A program made the position numbers and the translations under genes. DNA of 64,000 bases from Chaetomium olivaceum. Taxonomy: Eukaryota; Ascomycota; Sordariomycetes; Sordariales; Chaetomiaceae. The notes under the pieces are model-generated. The model saw only the letters and a list, made by a program, of their open reading frames with translations, did no database searches and was not told the origin of the DNA. The stretch is taken from contig JAYWVB010000014.1 of the NCBI GenBank assembly GCA_039881045.1, positions 558,001-622,000 on the forward strand, read 5' to 3'. Of the stretch, positions 1-11,451 are shown piece by piece. Each line of letters starts with the position of its first letter. Positions within the stretch are counted from its first letter, which is position 1.

Positions 1-777
1 GCCGGGGAGCGGTCAAAGCCGGAGAAGAAGCTGGGCGGCGGCGGGAAGAGGGATGTATCCGGCACAACGGCCTCCCTGGGTAGTGTTAGTGATTATTCAA
101 GGGCGAAGGGAAACGAGGCGCGTACCAGTCATGCTTGGGCTTGTTGTCCGCTGGCGGTGGGCCGGGTGGCGGTGCCATGTAGCCCATGTTGTTGTGACCC
201 GGCGGTGGACCAGGCGGCGGTGCCATGTAGCCCATGTCGTTGTGAGACGGAGGAGAGCCCGGGGGAGGCGCAAAGTCATGGCCAGCCGGGGCTCCATGTC
301 CGGGGGGCGGTCGGGAGGGGGAGCAAAGTCGTCACCACCCGTTTGTCCCCGGAAAGGAGGCGGCCCCGAAGGAGGAGCGAAGTCATCCCCGGGTCTGCTG
401 GAAGGAACCGGGGGGGATCCGGGCGGTGGGGCAAAATCATCAATTGGCGGTCTCTGCGACGGGGGAGGTCCAGGAGGAGGGGCGAAGTCATCCCCAGGCA
501 TGACGGGCCTTGAACCCGGGGGAGGACCCGGGGGAGGAGCAAAGTCGTCGCCTGGTCTCGGTCCCGGAGGCGGGCCCGGCGGCGGAGCAAAGTCATCACC
601 GCCCGAGTTCACCGGAGGTCTCTGGGATGGAGGGGGGCCGGGAGGAGGGGTAAAGCTGTGGCTCTGCGACTGCTGTTGCTGCTGGAGGTACTGGGGAGGC
701 AGACTCGCTCTTTTTTGGCCGTCATGAGGTTGTTGATTCTGAGCGCGGTCGAGGCGCCTCGGCCTCGCCGGCGTCAT
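1..777 (-). CDS. Proline-rich tandem-repeat protein, 5' part; possibly a fungal SPRY-domain protein
   Basis: Partial: the gene reads leftward off the window edge. The first exon encodes a short glutamine tract (about 660-695) and then at least eight imperfect copies of a DDFAPPPGPPPG-type unit, changing near 180-270 to GYMAPPPGPPPG units. The frame breaks in the C run at 302-307: one more C restores the repeat downstream, so I read one gene. A 50-nt intron (76-125; GTACGC donor, CACTAAC branch, CAG acceptor) joins ...KHDW to EAVVPDTSLFPPPP at the left edge. The passage from a proline-rich repeat to a conserved DTSLFPPPP block resembles the N-terminus of fungal SPRY-domain proteins as I remember them, but the SPRY domain itself would lie outside the window, so this is only a suggestion. 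The ATG at 775-777 is the best visible start; an upstream exon is possible. Confidence 0.5.
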
Positions 778-1586
778 TCTTGCTACCGAAACACATGGCT
801 TGCTCTGTTTATGTGGTGATGTATCGTTGAGCGGGGAATTGGAGTAGAAGAGGGGACACAATTCCCTGGCGAAATATGTAGTTATTGCTGTTGCGGTCTG
901 TTCTTTCTCTCCAAGTCTAAGCCACAGTTAGGTCCCACACATCAAAGGGGAATTAAACGCGTTTGTCGTCAGGAATGCGGTAATGCAGCAGCCAACCGAC
1001 TAACCAATTTATGTGGAGAGCCTTTCTCTTGATCGATTCCGGATTCAGCACGGCGCGTTTGATGCCCGTAGTCGAATACGCTCTCACGCAGGTAATGCCC
1101 AGGTACTGTACGTCGCCAGGTGAGGTGAGTTTGGGGTGTTGATGATGGCGAATGATGCAGCGAGTGACCGCCCAGAAGGGCTGTGCTAGTGCGCCAAGAA
1201 GGTGCTCCCACAGGGCGGCCATGTTAACCCCACAGTGCTCATACCCCGCTAACGGGCGGCCTCTTTGAGCCCGCATCGCCTGGAGGATGACGCCTCCAAA
1301 GTCTCTCTCCCTCAGCCTACGAATGAGATGGATGCCAGGAGATACAGTGCGGCTTCTCTGCATGTTCTAGAACGATCGCCGGATCGGGAAGTTAACTTAT
1401 CACCTGCTCTGACAGGACAAGTCACACTACAAAGACTACAATTTTGATGGAAAGAATCGCTTTTATTATCATGGGCAGTGGTTGTCACCGTTCTGCTAAC
1501 TTTATGAACATGCTATCTCGGGTTCTGCAATCGCCGATTCCTCCATCCCACAAGTTCTAATCTCGCAACCAGAGCTTCCTTGTGGC
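778..1586. other. Intergenic; one unconvincing ATG-started reading frame
   Basis: Spacer between the proline-rich gene and the Ca2+/H+ exchanger, both on the minus strand. It should hold the promoter of the former and the 3' end of the latter. A 136-codon minus-strand frame (1363 to 953) starts with ATG, but it shows no recognisable domain and no adjoining splice signals. I treat it as chance. Confidence 0.5.
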
Positions 1587-4120
1587 TTAAGCACCCCATA
1601 CGGATGCGTCGTCGGGCTTGGGGTAAAAGAAGGCCACCACGGCGATAATGACGTAGGTTGACATCAGTAACGCGCCCTCAAGGTAGTTACTCCTGCCGTC
1701 AAGCACCAAGAAGTTGGTGATGAAGGCTGAGACAAACAGACAGACCGTCTCGAATAGCGTAAAGTAGAGTGTCATCTGGCGGTCTAAGCCCCATCCGATA
1801 ATGACGACCAACGGCGTGATGAAAAGGGCGATCTGAATGGAGCTACCGACGGCGACGCCAATAGCAAGATCCATTTTGTTCTTCATGGCCACCGTGATGG
1901 CCGTGACGTGCTCGGCCGCGTTGCCCACGATGGGCAGGATGATGAGGCCAATGAATATCTCGTTGACACTGCTCGTCTCGACCAGCCCGTTGATCGAGTC
2001 GACCATGAACTCGGCGCACACGGCAACCAGGGCGGTCGAGACGAGGAGCAGGATGACGGCCGCGGTGCGCGACAATTGAGCGGCACTCTCCACCTCGGAA
2101 AGGGCCACTGTGGGGGGGTGAGCCAGCGGGATCTGCGAGGGCATCATAGCACCCGGAGGACGATAATGCTGGGTCAGCCGGTCCGGAAGCGAGTTGGTTC
2201 TGCGGATGCCGTAGCGCACGCGGGGGACCGGACCGGCAACGGCGTTCGTCGCACTGGCATCTTGGGGCTGCGTGAAGACGGACGGCGCTAAGCTGCTGAC
2301 GACAGGTCGAAAGGACATGCCGCGCAGGCCTTGGAAGGGGCTGCGGGTCCGTGGCTCCCCAGTCGTGTTTTGCTGGTCGACCGTGTCAGGAGCAAACTCG
2401 ACCCTCCGAGGCTCGCCGCCCGAACGCTCAGCCTCGGTGTTCTCCTCGACCACGGCCTCGGGGGAGTCAGCGATGTGCGACCGGTGTTTGTGTTTGCGGT
2501 GCTTCCGTCTCGGCAGACGGCGGCGGTGGCGCTTTCCATGACGATGGGACCTGTCCTCTTCCATCTCCTCGCTTCCGCCGCTGCTCGTCTTCTGATGAAC
2601 GCGCGGGCGAGATGAGGGCTCTTCCGACTTGTGATCGTCCGTCGGGGGTGTACGGGACATAACGGGACTATGCTCGCCAGTGTCCGACGAGACCACGCTA
2701 GATCTCCGGCGGCGGCGCATAACCCGTCGCATCCGCTTCGACATGGTATTGCGGGAGTGGTCCGAGTCTGACGAATCCGAGTCGCTTGAGGAGCTACTAT
2801 CGGAGCTAGACGAGTCGAGCCAGTTGGCCGCAGGGCCGGGTGTTGCCTCCTCATCGATGATGTGCTGGGGCGTCGACTCGTACAGGTACGAGTGCGAGAT
2901 CAGCTGGAAGAGCAAGTACACAATGTACACCAACAAGAGGATCTACTTTAAGTCAGCTTTCCGCGCATGATAACAATCTTTGGGGCGAGCGTTACTCACC
3001 ACGCTGGTGCCGCGGCTGACCTTGAGGGACTGCTCGTCGGCAAGGGCATTGTCACTGAATGAGGCGTGAAAAGCGGTCTAGACATGTTAGTGTTGTGACA
3101 GAATGGCTACTAGTCTTGAACGTACCGGCAGGACGAGGCTAATAACGCTGAGACTCAACAGACAGGCGCTCATTTGAGTCACGGTGCTATTGTAAATCTG
3201 ACACAGTCAGTATGCATCAAGTCGAAGAGAAGCATTGAGACACTGACCTGCTCACGATAGCGCAGGCCTCCAAGAAAGAACGACATGCCCAAGATCAGCA
3301 GCAGGTTGGCCAAAATAGAGCCAAGGAGTGAGGCCTGGACAATGCGAATTTGATCCTTGACGAGTGCAATGCTGTTGATTAGAAGTCAGCAGCGGAACAT
3401 GACAGCGTTGAAATGCAGGCGAGATGCAGGCAGGGTGGGCGGCGCGTATAACAACATACATGCTGCAGAGTGTTAGCTTCCATGATATATGCATACATAG
3501 CCCAGACGGCAGCCAGCTTACAAGATAATCAGCTCCACAGCGTTACCAAACGTGACATTCAGCAGAGCGCCGAGCGAGTCTCCGAGTCTATGGGCCACAG
3601 ACTCGGTGGCAAAGCTCAGGAGACCGGCCAGCGGAACAATGGCGACGGCGTTCATGGCGAAGATGACAGCCGGGGGCATGCTGTGGATCTGGGCGACGGC
3701 AATGCCGACGGGCACAAAGACAAGCAGCACGTTGATCTTGGAGGAGAGCACGATTGCCTTGCTGGTGTACCAGAACCGCTGTATGACGGGCTTCTTCTCA
3801 TTCTCGTTGACATCCTGCTTCTCGTTGTCTCCTAAGACAGGCCCCGATTGTGCAGTCTGCGATGTATTGACGGCGCGGCCACTACTACTACTGTCGGGGT
3901 CAGCAGCCGGTGCCGGCTGTGCAGATGCGATTCCGGGGCCGCCGCCACCGGGAGCACCGTTGGACGAGGACGAAGCTGCATTGCTGCCATTGCTAGACTT
4001 GATCGGTTCCGGGCCGTGGAAGCTGCCGCCGCTTACGGGAACCGGGTTGGAGTTCGGTCTTCTCGACGAGCGATGGATGTCGCCATGCGATTTGGTCTGC
4101 TGATTGGAAGCTTCCTTCAT
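1587..4120 (-). CDS. Vacuolar Ca2+/H+ exchanger (CAX/Vcx1 type)
   Basis: Antiporter that loads Ca2+ into the vacuole in exchange for protons. Exons: 4120-3522, 3462-3460 (3 nt), 3371-3248, 3197-3126, 3077-3000 and 2942-1587, giving 743 residues with all junctions in frame. Residues 1-110 are disordered. Membrane helices follow (KINVLLVFVPVGIAVA and onward), with the first CAX alpha-repeat GNAVEL near residue 190 and the second, GNAAEH, near residue 632. Between the halves lies a cytosolic loop of about 160 residues, first Ser/Asp-rich and then Arg/His/Lys-rich, which makes the protein far longer than the roughly 410 residues of yeast Vcx1. The C-terminus ends shortly after the last helix. All introns have good donors, CTAAC/CTGAC branch points and AG acceptors. 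No frame break. Family assignment is firm; the substrate is inferred from the family. Confidence 0.93.
3460..3462 (-). other. Probable 3-nt micro-exon (CAT) in the Ca2+/H+ exchanger
   Basis: Two complete introns abut this trinucleotide. The upstream one (3521-3463) has a GTAAGC donor, GCTAAC branch and CTGCAG end; the downstream one (3459-3372) has a GTATGT donor, GCTGAC branch and AACAG end. Including CAT gives ELIIFIIALVKDQ, which keeps four residues between ELI and AL as in other CAX exchangers. Skipping it (one 150-nt intron, 3521-3372) deletes one isoleucine in the helix after GNAVEL but stays in frame. Confidence 0.72.
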
Positions 4121-5676
4121 CGAATTGGGTGTTGTACGGTCAGGTCTCGACGCGATGGTCGTGAGGCAGATGGCGGCCAGATGGACTGATCCCTGGGTGT
4201 GTGTGCGAGGGGAGAGAGGCAAGAAATGTTGGGTTGTGGCGGGTGCTTTATACGCTGCCACGGTGCGTGCAGGGGATGCTGGCAAACAATGGCCAATCCC
4301 CATGCTGGGGCGTAGCCAACCAAGGCAAGTGCATCATTCCGCTTTAGGCACTGACTCTGACTGGGGCGCTCCACAAGCAACAAGCATGGAATGTGGGATG
4401 TTCCCGCATTCGTCCCAACAACTCCACAAAGAGGATCGAACGGAGAATCGGTGGCTCAAGGGGTATCCGCGGATTCTCATAAAACAACCTATTTTCTAAC
4501 AGCAGCATAAACCACTCGAATGCTGGCGAAAGCTACAATAGCGAGTGTATCCGCAGAGAAGGAGGCTCAAGTCTCGAAATACCAAGCCCGTCGCCAAGCA
4601 GCCACCAAAAGCTTCTTTGAACTTGGCCTTTCTTGGAAAGCAACTCGGCAATGCCAAGCCCAAACAGATGAATGGAAACTCGGGAAACGAATCTCAACCC
4701 GAGCAGTCATCAACAGAGTAACGGTGTGGGTCAGTACATACGTACACAGTCAGATGCTCAACGCAACGCATCTTACAATTGCCATGCTTTCCATGCAGTC
4801 ATGTCACAAGCAGAAAACATCTTGCCCAGCAGTTTGCAAACGAGCCCCATCGGCAGACGGTGGAGCTCCTCGATGCAACCTGACGTCACCGCAATTGTGA
4901 ATCACTCGAGCCACAACTTACCATGGTCCAGACTGACTGCGCCACTGTACAATCCACAAGCAAATGTGCCTATCAAACCAACTCAGTGTAGTGTTAGTGT
5001 CACAATGAGCTGTGGCTGTGAAATTCAAGGAGGAGTGACTCCAGCAAAAGAATACGACATCTGACAAAAAGAAAAGGAAACCGAAACCGAAATCGATGGT
5101 AGAAAATGATATCAGATACTCAAAATAAACCAAATCAATACAGAAGACTATCAAATCCAAACAATGTCTTGCGGCTATCAACTTTCAACATTCTGAGTAC
5201 TTTCTTCAACTCCACCGCCGGTTGACTTATGATCCGTTCATTTGCATGAATCGTGCTTGTAACTACCGAATACAGATTACATCCTACCCACTTCTTTCCT
5301 CCCGTCACTTATTAAACGAGATAGACGGCCATGAGAAACATTAATAACTTTTCAACAAGTAAATCTAGGGTCGTACATCCTAAAACACCATCCTATCTCG
5401 ACTTCTTTTATCCGGCTAGTTTCGCAACTTATAAAGAGGGAAATATTGTGTAGCCAAACGCCAGTTGAAGAAGAAAAGTAAACCGACGTCTGACCAGGGA
5501 AGAACCTGCCAAACCGGCCCATCATATCCATCAATCATATCTCCATCAAATCATACCAGCCGCCCTCCGTCTTATAACTCAGATCATGAAACGCCAGATC
5601 CCCACCACCATCTTCTCATATCATACTAGGTATACCCAAAAAGCCAAGCCAACACGCACACGCCCGTGTCTCATAT
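4121..5676. other. Intergenic, promoter side of the Ca2+/H+ exchanger
   Basis: About 1.55 kb between the exchanger start and the stop of the PhoD-like gene. I see no coding sequence. The stretch 5050-5400 is A/T-rich compared with its surroundings and may hold the 3' untranslated region of the PhoD-like gene. The only discrete motif I would name is the TGACGTCA palindrome at 4881. Confidence 0.6.
4881..4888. promoter_or_regulatory. TGACGTCA palindrome (bZIP/CRE-type site)
   Basis: A perfect 8-bp cAMP-response-element palindrome about 760 bp upstream of the Ca2+/H+ exchanger start. CREB/Atf1-type bZIP factors bind such sites in fungi. Whether it works here is unknown; one copy is expected by chance about every 65 kb. 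Confidence 0.25.
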
Positions 5677-8600
5677 TCAACCATTCCTCCTCAAACTCAG
5701 CAACCTCTTAATCCCCGCCTTCTTCGGCCTCCCTTCCATCTCCCCTCCCACCACCACGCCCCCCTCACTGCCCTCCTCCACCTCTCCACCCCGCTCACCC
5801 ATCATAACACCACCACCCATCTTCTCAAACCCCACACCACCGCCCGGCGGCCCCCCCACAACAGGCGGCGCCACCCTCCCCGCCCCCATATTCACATTCA
5901 CATTCCCCACCGCCGGCCCTTGCCCCTGCCCTTGCCCCGGCCCCGGCAAACCAGGCCCAGCCCTATTATTCCTGCGCGGCCCCCCATCTTCCGACCCACG
6001 CACACCACCCCCACCCGGAGATACACCCCCACCAGCCAGCGACACACCACCTTGGCCCACGCCCACCCCATCCCCATCCTCCTCAGAGCTCCCCTCTCCC
6101 CTTCACCTTCGCCCTCACCCTCATATTCATACCACAACCTTGGCACCACCAGCCGGTAGGGAACCGTGCTCCCGCCGGGATCCCGCGGGCTGATCTCCAC
6201 GTTGAAGGTGACCTCCATGGCGCCCGTGAGGTCGACGGCGTAGTCCTCGGGCCGGAAGGTCTTGCGCAGCTTGGCCGACAGCGTGGTGGGCGTGCGGTGG
6301 AAGGGTTTGGGGACAAAGTTCCCCTCTTCCGTTGCGGCTGCCTCCGGCTTGCCCTGCTGCTGCTGCTGCTGCTGCGGGCCCCCGACGGAGACGGGGACGG
6401 CGAACCGGGTGGTTGGGCTCACAGTTGCGCTCGTGGCTGTGCTGGTACCCGCGCCGCCGGTCATGATGGGTTTCGGTGGGACGGGCGGGCGGTAGTCGTC
6501 CGAGTAGCCGCCACTCGAGAGCGGGGCGGCAGGGGGCTTGACGGTGAAGAAGCCCTCGTCGCCCTGGTCGTACTCGCTGTTGTACCCGCTGGTGGGCTGG
6601 GTCTGGGTCTGGCCGTACTCGCCGCCTAGGCCGCCACGCATGCCGACTGAACCGGGAGCAGAGGCGCCGCGGGCGTGGCCGCGCTGCTGTTGCTGCTGTT
6701 GCTGTTGTTGTTGTTGGTACTGGTACTGCATGTCCTCCTCGTCCGTGTCCGCGCCCCACGTGCCGTTGATCCCGCCGTCGTCGCGCCTGCTGGAGGTACT
6801 GCGACGGCGGAAGATGGAGCCGATGCGGCTCGACACCGAGGTCGCCGACATGGTGCGGGTGAGGAGCCCTGGCCTGGGCGGCCCGGGCTTGCCGACATTG
6901 TCGGCGCTGGCGGCAACGGCGCGGCGGGAGAGCGACTTCAAAAGACCGCTGGATACGGGAGGGCGGGACCTGTCCTTGGGGACGCCGTCGGGCCCGGCGG
7001 TTTTGGATCGGGAAAGGCGGCGGAAGATGCTGCTTCTCCGCCTGACGGGCGCCCCGCCAGCCGTGGTGAGGTCGTAGGCCGACCCTCCCGGCGTCGGCAG
7101 GGGCGTGTGGCCGGGCACATACGGCCGGATGGCACACCAGTTGCGGTGCGGTAGGAGATGATTGTTGTTGCGCGGCTTGCCGTCCACACCGTGACCAAAG
7201 ATGGGAATCATGTCCTCGTCCGTTTCCTTGTCAAAGTGGTGCACCTTGTTGCGCTTGTTCAGCACATCCGCAAGCAGATCCGGTGGCGGCGTGTTGACAA
7301 TGGCAGACGAGATGATGTTAGGAATGTAACGGAAGTCCTTGTGCTTGGCCAAACCAAGCTTGGGGTTCGAGTAGAACTGTCCGACTGCCGCCAGGTGGAC
7401 ATCACCACTAGAGAAAGTTAGTAAAACAGGTACTTCCATTGTAATATCCACTACTCACCTCAGAATCGTCACGCGGATCGACTTGTCCGCAGCCAAATCC
7501 TGCAAGTCCTCAATCACAAGGGCGCGCTCCTGCTTGTGGTTCTTGGCCGTCCAGTGGTCGTCAAGGTCGTCAAGAACCTCAACGCCGCCGTCGAAGCGGT
7601 TGAGCAAACCTCCAAACATGCCCAGCTTGGCGAGCGCCTTGACAGGGTCCATAACCCGGGAAGTCAAGCTAAGGATATTGTCAGCATGATTCTCAGACAC
7701 ATTTTACGAAGCAACTCACATATTCTCCAACCACACCAGTCTGGGATACGCGATCGGCACGCCCAGCACGACCAACAAGTGCTCAACCTTCCCCTTGTCA
7801 ATCTCCCCATAACAGCGATCCATAATCTTCTTCCATGTATCCTCGCGTACGACCTCTTCGCGCGTGCGCTCAGTCCGCGAATCAACCGCCAACAGCGCGA
7901 CCTTGCCACCCAAGAACATAAACAAGCTGCGGCTGAGCTCGTTGATGTACGGTCCGGGCCGCGTGCCCAGCACCCAGCTCGGCTCCGTCTTCTCCGTCTC
8001 TGCCATGACGCTCTGGTGCTGGAAGAGCATGTAGTACTTGAAGCCGACGTTGCCGAGCCCCGAGAAGACGGGCGAGTTCATGAAGTGGTGGGGGTACGAG
8101 CCAAACCCGTCGATGATGTCGTGGTCGTCGTACATGTTGACCATGGGGATCTGCGAGTTGGCCATGCCGAACAGGCCCTGCGAGAACCACATGCAGTAGC
8201 GCTCGAGGTAGAAATTCTCGAGCTCGGCCTGCATCTCGGGTGTGAAGGGCGCATTGTGCTTGTGCAGCGGGTTCTTGGTCATCAGCCACTCCTTAAAGAT
8301 GGTAGTCTCCTGCATGCACTTGTCGTTGTAGATCTGGTCGCCGCCGCCAATCATGACGTGGAACGGCTGGCTCTGGTGGCTGTTCAACACGTCGCGCCAC
8401 ATCGGGTCCGGCCCACTGAACTGGTTGGAGTCGGCGCTCAGGCTGAAGCCGTTGCAGCTGTGGAACATGATGTTCATGCTCTGGCCTTTAGCAGGGACCC
8501 AGAAGCCCGTCGAGGGACCACGGTTGATGCGGTACGCGATGCGTTGCTGCTTATCCCGTAGCTCGACCTCGACGTTAAACCGCCAGAAGGTATAGCCGCG

Positions 8601-11451
8601 CTCGGCATGCAGCCTGAAGCCGCGGATGTCCTTGTACTTGCCGGCCTTCTCGCCGTCCATCTCGGCCCGCTTCCTACGAGCGGCGAACGAGCCCGGGGGA
8701 TCTACCATGCCGTCAGGCAAGGGGACCTCTGGCGGGCTACGCGACCTCTCGAACAATCCCTCGTCCGTCTCGGTTCTGGAGACGTCCTTGGCCTCCTCAA
8801 GATGGTCCACCGGTCGAACGTACAAGGTCTCGCCTTTCCGGCCGAGCTTGGGATGTCCGGCGATCGGGTCGATGTACTCGGGCGCCAGGTCACCCTGGAC
8901 CTCCCTCGGCGGCGGCGGGAGCAGCTCAATCGGCTGGGCAAACAGTCTTAGGATCGGGATGATATCGTAGGACGAGTCGGAATCTGTCGTCACGATCATG
9001 ATTGAGCCCCTCCAGATCTCCCGCTCAACGGCAGCACCGGTTCGGGCAGATCGGTTCGGAACCCGCTCATGTCGGATACCGCAGTACCGCAGCAGCGGGC
9101 CGCACTTGAGATAAAGCGGCGGCTTGAATCTCGTCGGAGCTAAAAACAAATCAAGTTAGCTTGCTCCCTCGAAAGATATGGGAAACCAAAGAGCAGGGTC
9201 TTTGTACAGGTGTATGGCAATGCTAGTCGGGAGAAGGCAGCATCATTGCTAGACAACGAAAAGCAGCCGAGACTGTCTTGGGAATCGTTCGCGGAAGGAC
9301 TCGGGCTGAAGGGACGCAACCCGTCCCAGCGCTTAGCGCGGGCCCTTGCTCGCCGAGAAGCGAGGTGTTGAGGCTCGAACAGGAAACCAGCACCAAAACT
9401 GCTGGTAGACAGAAGGTTGAAGTCCCCGCTCTGTACCTCCTGAATGCTAGGGTAGACTGCTTGTTTATTAGGGGTACGCGTACCGTTGTTTGTTTCATCA
9501 TATTCTCCTTCAAATGCCTCGGCCTTCTTCGGCCGCGACGACAGGCTGTTACTCCGTATTCGGGACTGCGATGCATCTAGCATCGCCGCGTTCTTCTCCC
9601 CCGAAGCGGGCACATCTTCGAGATCGAGGAGGCCACCTGTGAGGGACCCTACGTTTGCCCCCTTCCATTCTTCAAGGTACTGAGTTGGTTGGAATATGCC
9701 CTGGCCGGGCTGGAATTTGTCGCGAGCGTTGTAGAGGAGGTCCGATACGTGGTGTCGTTGCCCACTGGCATCCGTGTGGGCTTCGTGTTCTCCGGGAGGG
9801 CCGGAATAAGGTGGCTGCGTTTCTCCTGCGGGGGGGTATGCCGGCGGGTTGGTGGCTGCAGCAGATGAGGGCATAGCCCTGAACGAGACGGCGTGCTGGT
9901 CCGCATCTGTTGCCGCCGTCTGAGTCGGAGCACGGCCCAAAATTTGGTCAGCCTTTCTCTGGCTGGGTGTCTTGGTCAGTTTCCCCGTGGACGGGTACAA
10001 CGCAAACTCTTCTGCAAAGTCATCATTAAGGGCGTCGCGGTTCCTGGTTGGCGGAGCCCTGGTCGCTGGCTGGCGCCGCCCAGCGGGGTTGACGTTGGCA
10101 GGTCGGGTGTTGATGGGCGTGACGGGCCCACTCACTACCCGCGGAGTATGGGCAACTACCTCGCCCGTATTGTAGATTTCGTCCGTTTCCGATATGCGAT
10201 TTGGCCACATGTCGCTGGGGGGGTTCTTCCTCAGCTTGTTGTTGGCACTCCTCGGCGGAGTGCGGCCATCGGGATTGGCTGTGGGGGTAGTCTCCTTTGA
10301 TGCCGGAGGGTCGAGCCCGCTCGGTATTTTTGTGTCGGTCCTCGCGGCACGCTCGCGAAAGCTGAGGTTGCGCTGCGGGATTCCGGACGACTGGACAGGG
10401 GCGGGTATCCGTGACTCGGGGTTTGCTGTCCTCGGGGACGGTCCGCCGGATGTGCTCTGCCTCCGCCCTTCATCGGGAGGGTTCTGCGTCAGGGGCCCGT
10501 TCGGCGCATTCTGCCCCGCAGAATGCTGCACCGGTCTTGTGGGTGTTTCGGATTGATGGGGTCATCTCCGGTCGTTTCTGGGGGCGCCCGCTCGCGGAAG
10601 CGCACCTGTTGCGGGCTCGCTTCGTCTTCGGGGACTTCCCCCTTTGCTGCTGCTGCCGCCCTCTCTCGGGCAGCCCTCTCAGCAGCCTCGACACGCGCCC
10701 GCTTATCCTCCTTGGAGATGCTGTCGAGCGTTAGCTCAAGCCTTTGCAATGGTGAGCGGACGTTTGACAACGTTTTGGGCCGGTCTGTTGCGCTGTTGGT
10801 TGATGTCCTCCGGGCGCTCCTCTGTAGCGACTGCTCGGCCGCGGACGCCCTCCTCCGGCGGCCATTGGGCGGGGACATCCTGCCGAGCGTGGGATCGGTG
10901 GTGACCCTCTGGGGCCGCGGCATAGCAGATTCTTCCAGCATGTTGCGCGTGCGGTCCGAGCCCGGGTATCTCTCCTTCCGGTGGTGTTCCTCGGTCTCCC
11001 CCTGGCTTCCCTGGCGACCAATTCCTTGGGGCGGTGGCGGATACTTGGAGCTCGAAGGCGGAGCGCGTGGTACGTCGGGAGCGGTGAGGGGCTGCGGGGC
11101 GGTCACGGCAGCATGCTCGGCTTCTTGTTGGCTTCTGCGCCTGCGACGGTTCTCGACCAGCTCGGGTGGTAATTGGTCGGCGGCGTAGGGGAGAGATGGT
11201 GGTCGAGGGGCGAGTCCCTGGCCCTGGAAGCTGGAAGCGGTTGGCGACGCAAAGGGACTCAAGGTCGAATCGGTCGGCGCATCGGATTTTGTAGTCAAGA
11301 CGGAGATGCGGTTCGATCGCGCCTGTCCCTGTGGCGGGGCATCCAATGACTGGCGACGATCCGTCACCGGATCCTGGTCATCAGACAAGCGGCAGGCTCT
11401 GGTTTGGCCCGCCTTAGGGGGTGGGAGCTGGCCCCAGTAGGGAGCAGACAT
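5677..11451 (-). CDS. PhoD-like phosphatase-domain protein with long disordered N-terminus
   Basis: Predicted metallophosphoesterase of the fungal PhoD-like family; the substrate is unknown. It starts MSAPYWGQLPPP at 11451. Exons: 11451-9208, 9139-7720, 7668-7459 and 7407-5677, about 1868 residues. Roughly the first 730 residues are low-complexity and rich in Pro, Arg, Ser and Thr. The catalytic region carries HSCNGFS, GGGDQIYND (about residue 1012), YDDHDIIDGFGSY (about 1085) and, after the last intron, SGDVHLAAVG (about 1292), the expected metal-binding Asp/His motifs. The C-terminal 500 residues hold two polyQ runs and end in a Gly-rich tail closing KKAGIKRLLSLRR. Two frame anomalies: GGGG at 10558-10561 (one base short, or an 80-nt intron at 10605-10526), and 6091-6101, where one more C/G base leads into the Gly-rich tail. 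Introns at 9207, 7719 and 7458 are clear. The family call is secure; the exact length is not. Confidence 0.85.
6355..6374 (-). repeat. CAG-type trinucleotide run encoding polyglutamine
   Basis: A pure CTG/CAG run inside the last exon of the PhoD-like gene, encoding seven glutamines in the disordered C-terminal tail. Likely length-polymorphic. Confidence 0.9.
6683..6716 (-). repeat. Mixed CAG/CAA run encoding polyglutamine
   Basis: Encodes eleven consecutive glutamines after a QYQYQ stretch in the PhoD-like protein. Mixed CAG and CAA codons suggest a tract kept at protein level rather than a fresh slippage product. Confidence 0.9.

Noticed and set aside
97..300. Continuation of the first minus-strand frame past the C run as Arg/Thr/Trp-rich protein
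   Set aside because: The shifted frame continues the APPPGPPP repeat and joins a clean intron, so the Arg-rich reading is a frame artefact.
300..620. Regularly spaced GC-rich repeats resembling a CRISPR array
   Set aside because: The period matches codons of a Pro-rich protein repeat, unit spacing is irregular, and the organism is a fungus. No cas-like gene is present.
10489..10540. Two separate genes in the N-terminal half of the PhoD-like locus
   Set aside because: Both frames have the same disordered Pro/Arg-rich style and meet at one short overlap explained by one base or one intron; no promoter or stop-to-start gap separates them.
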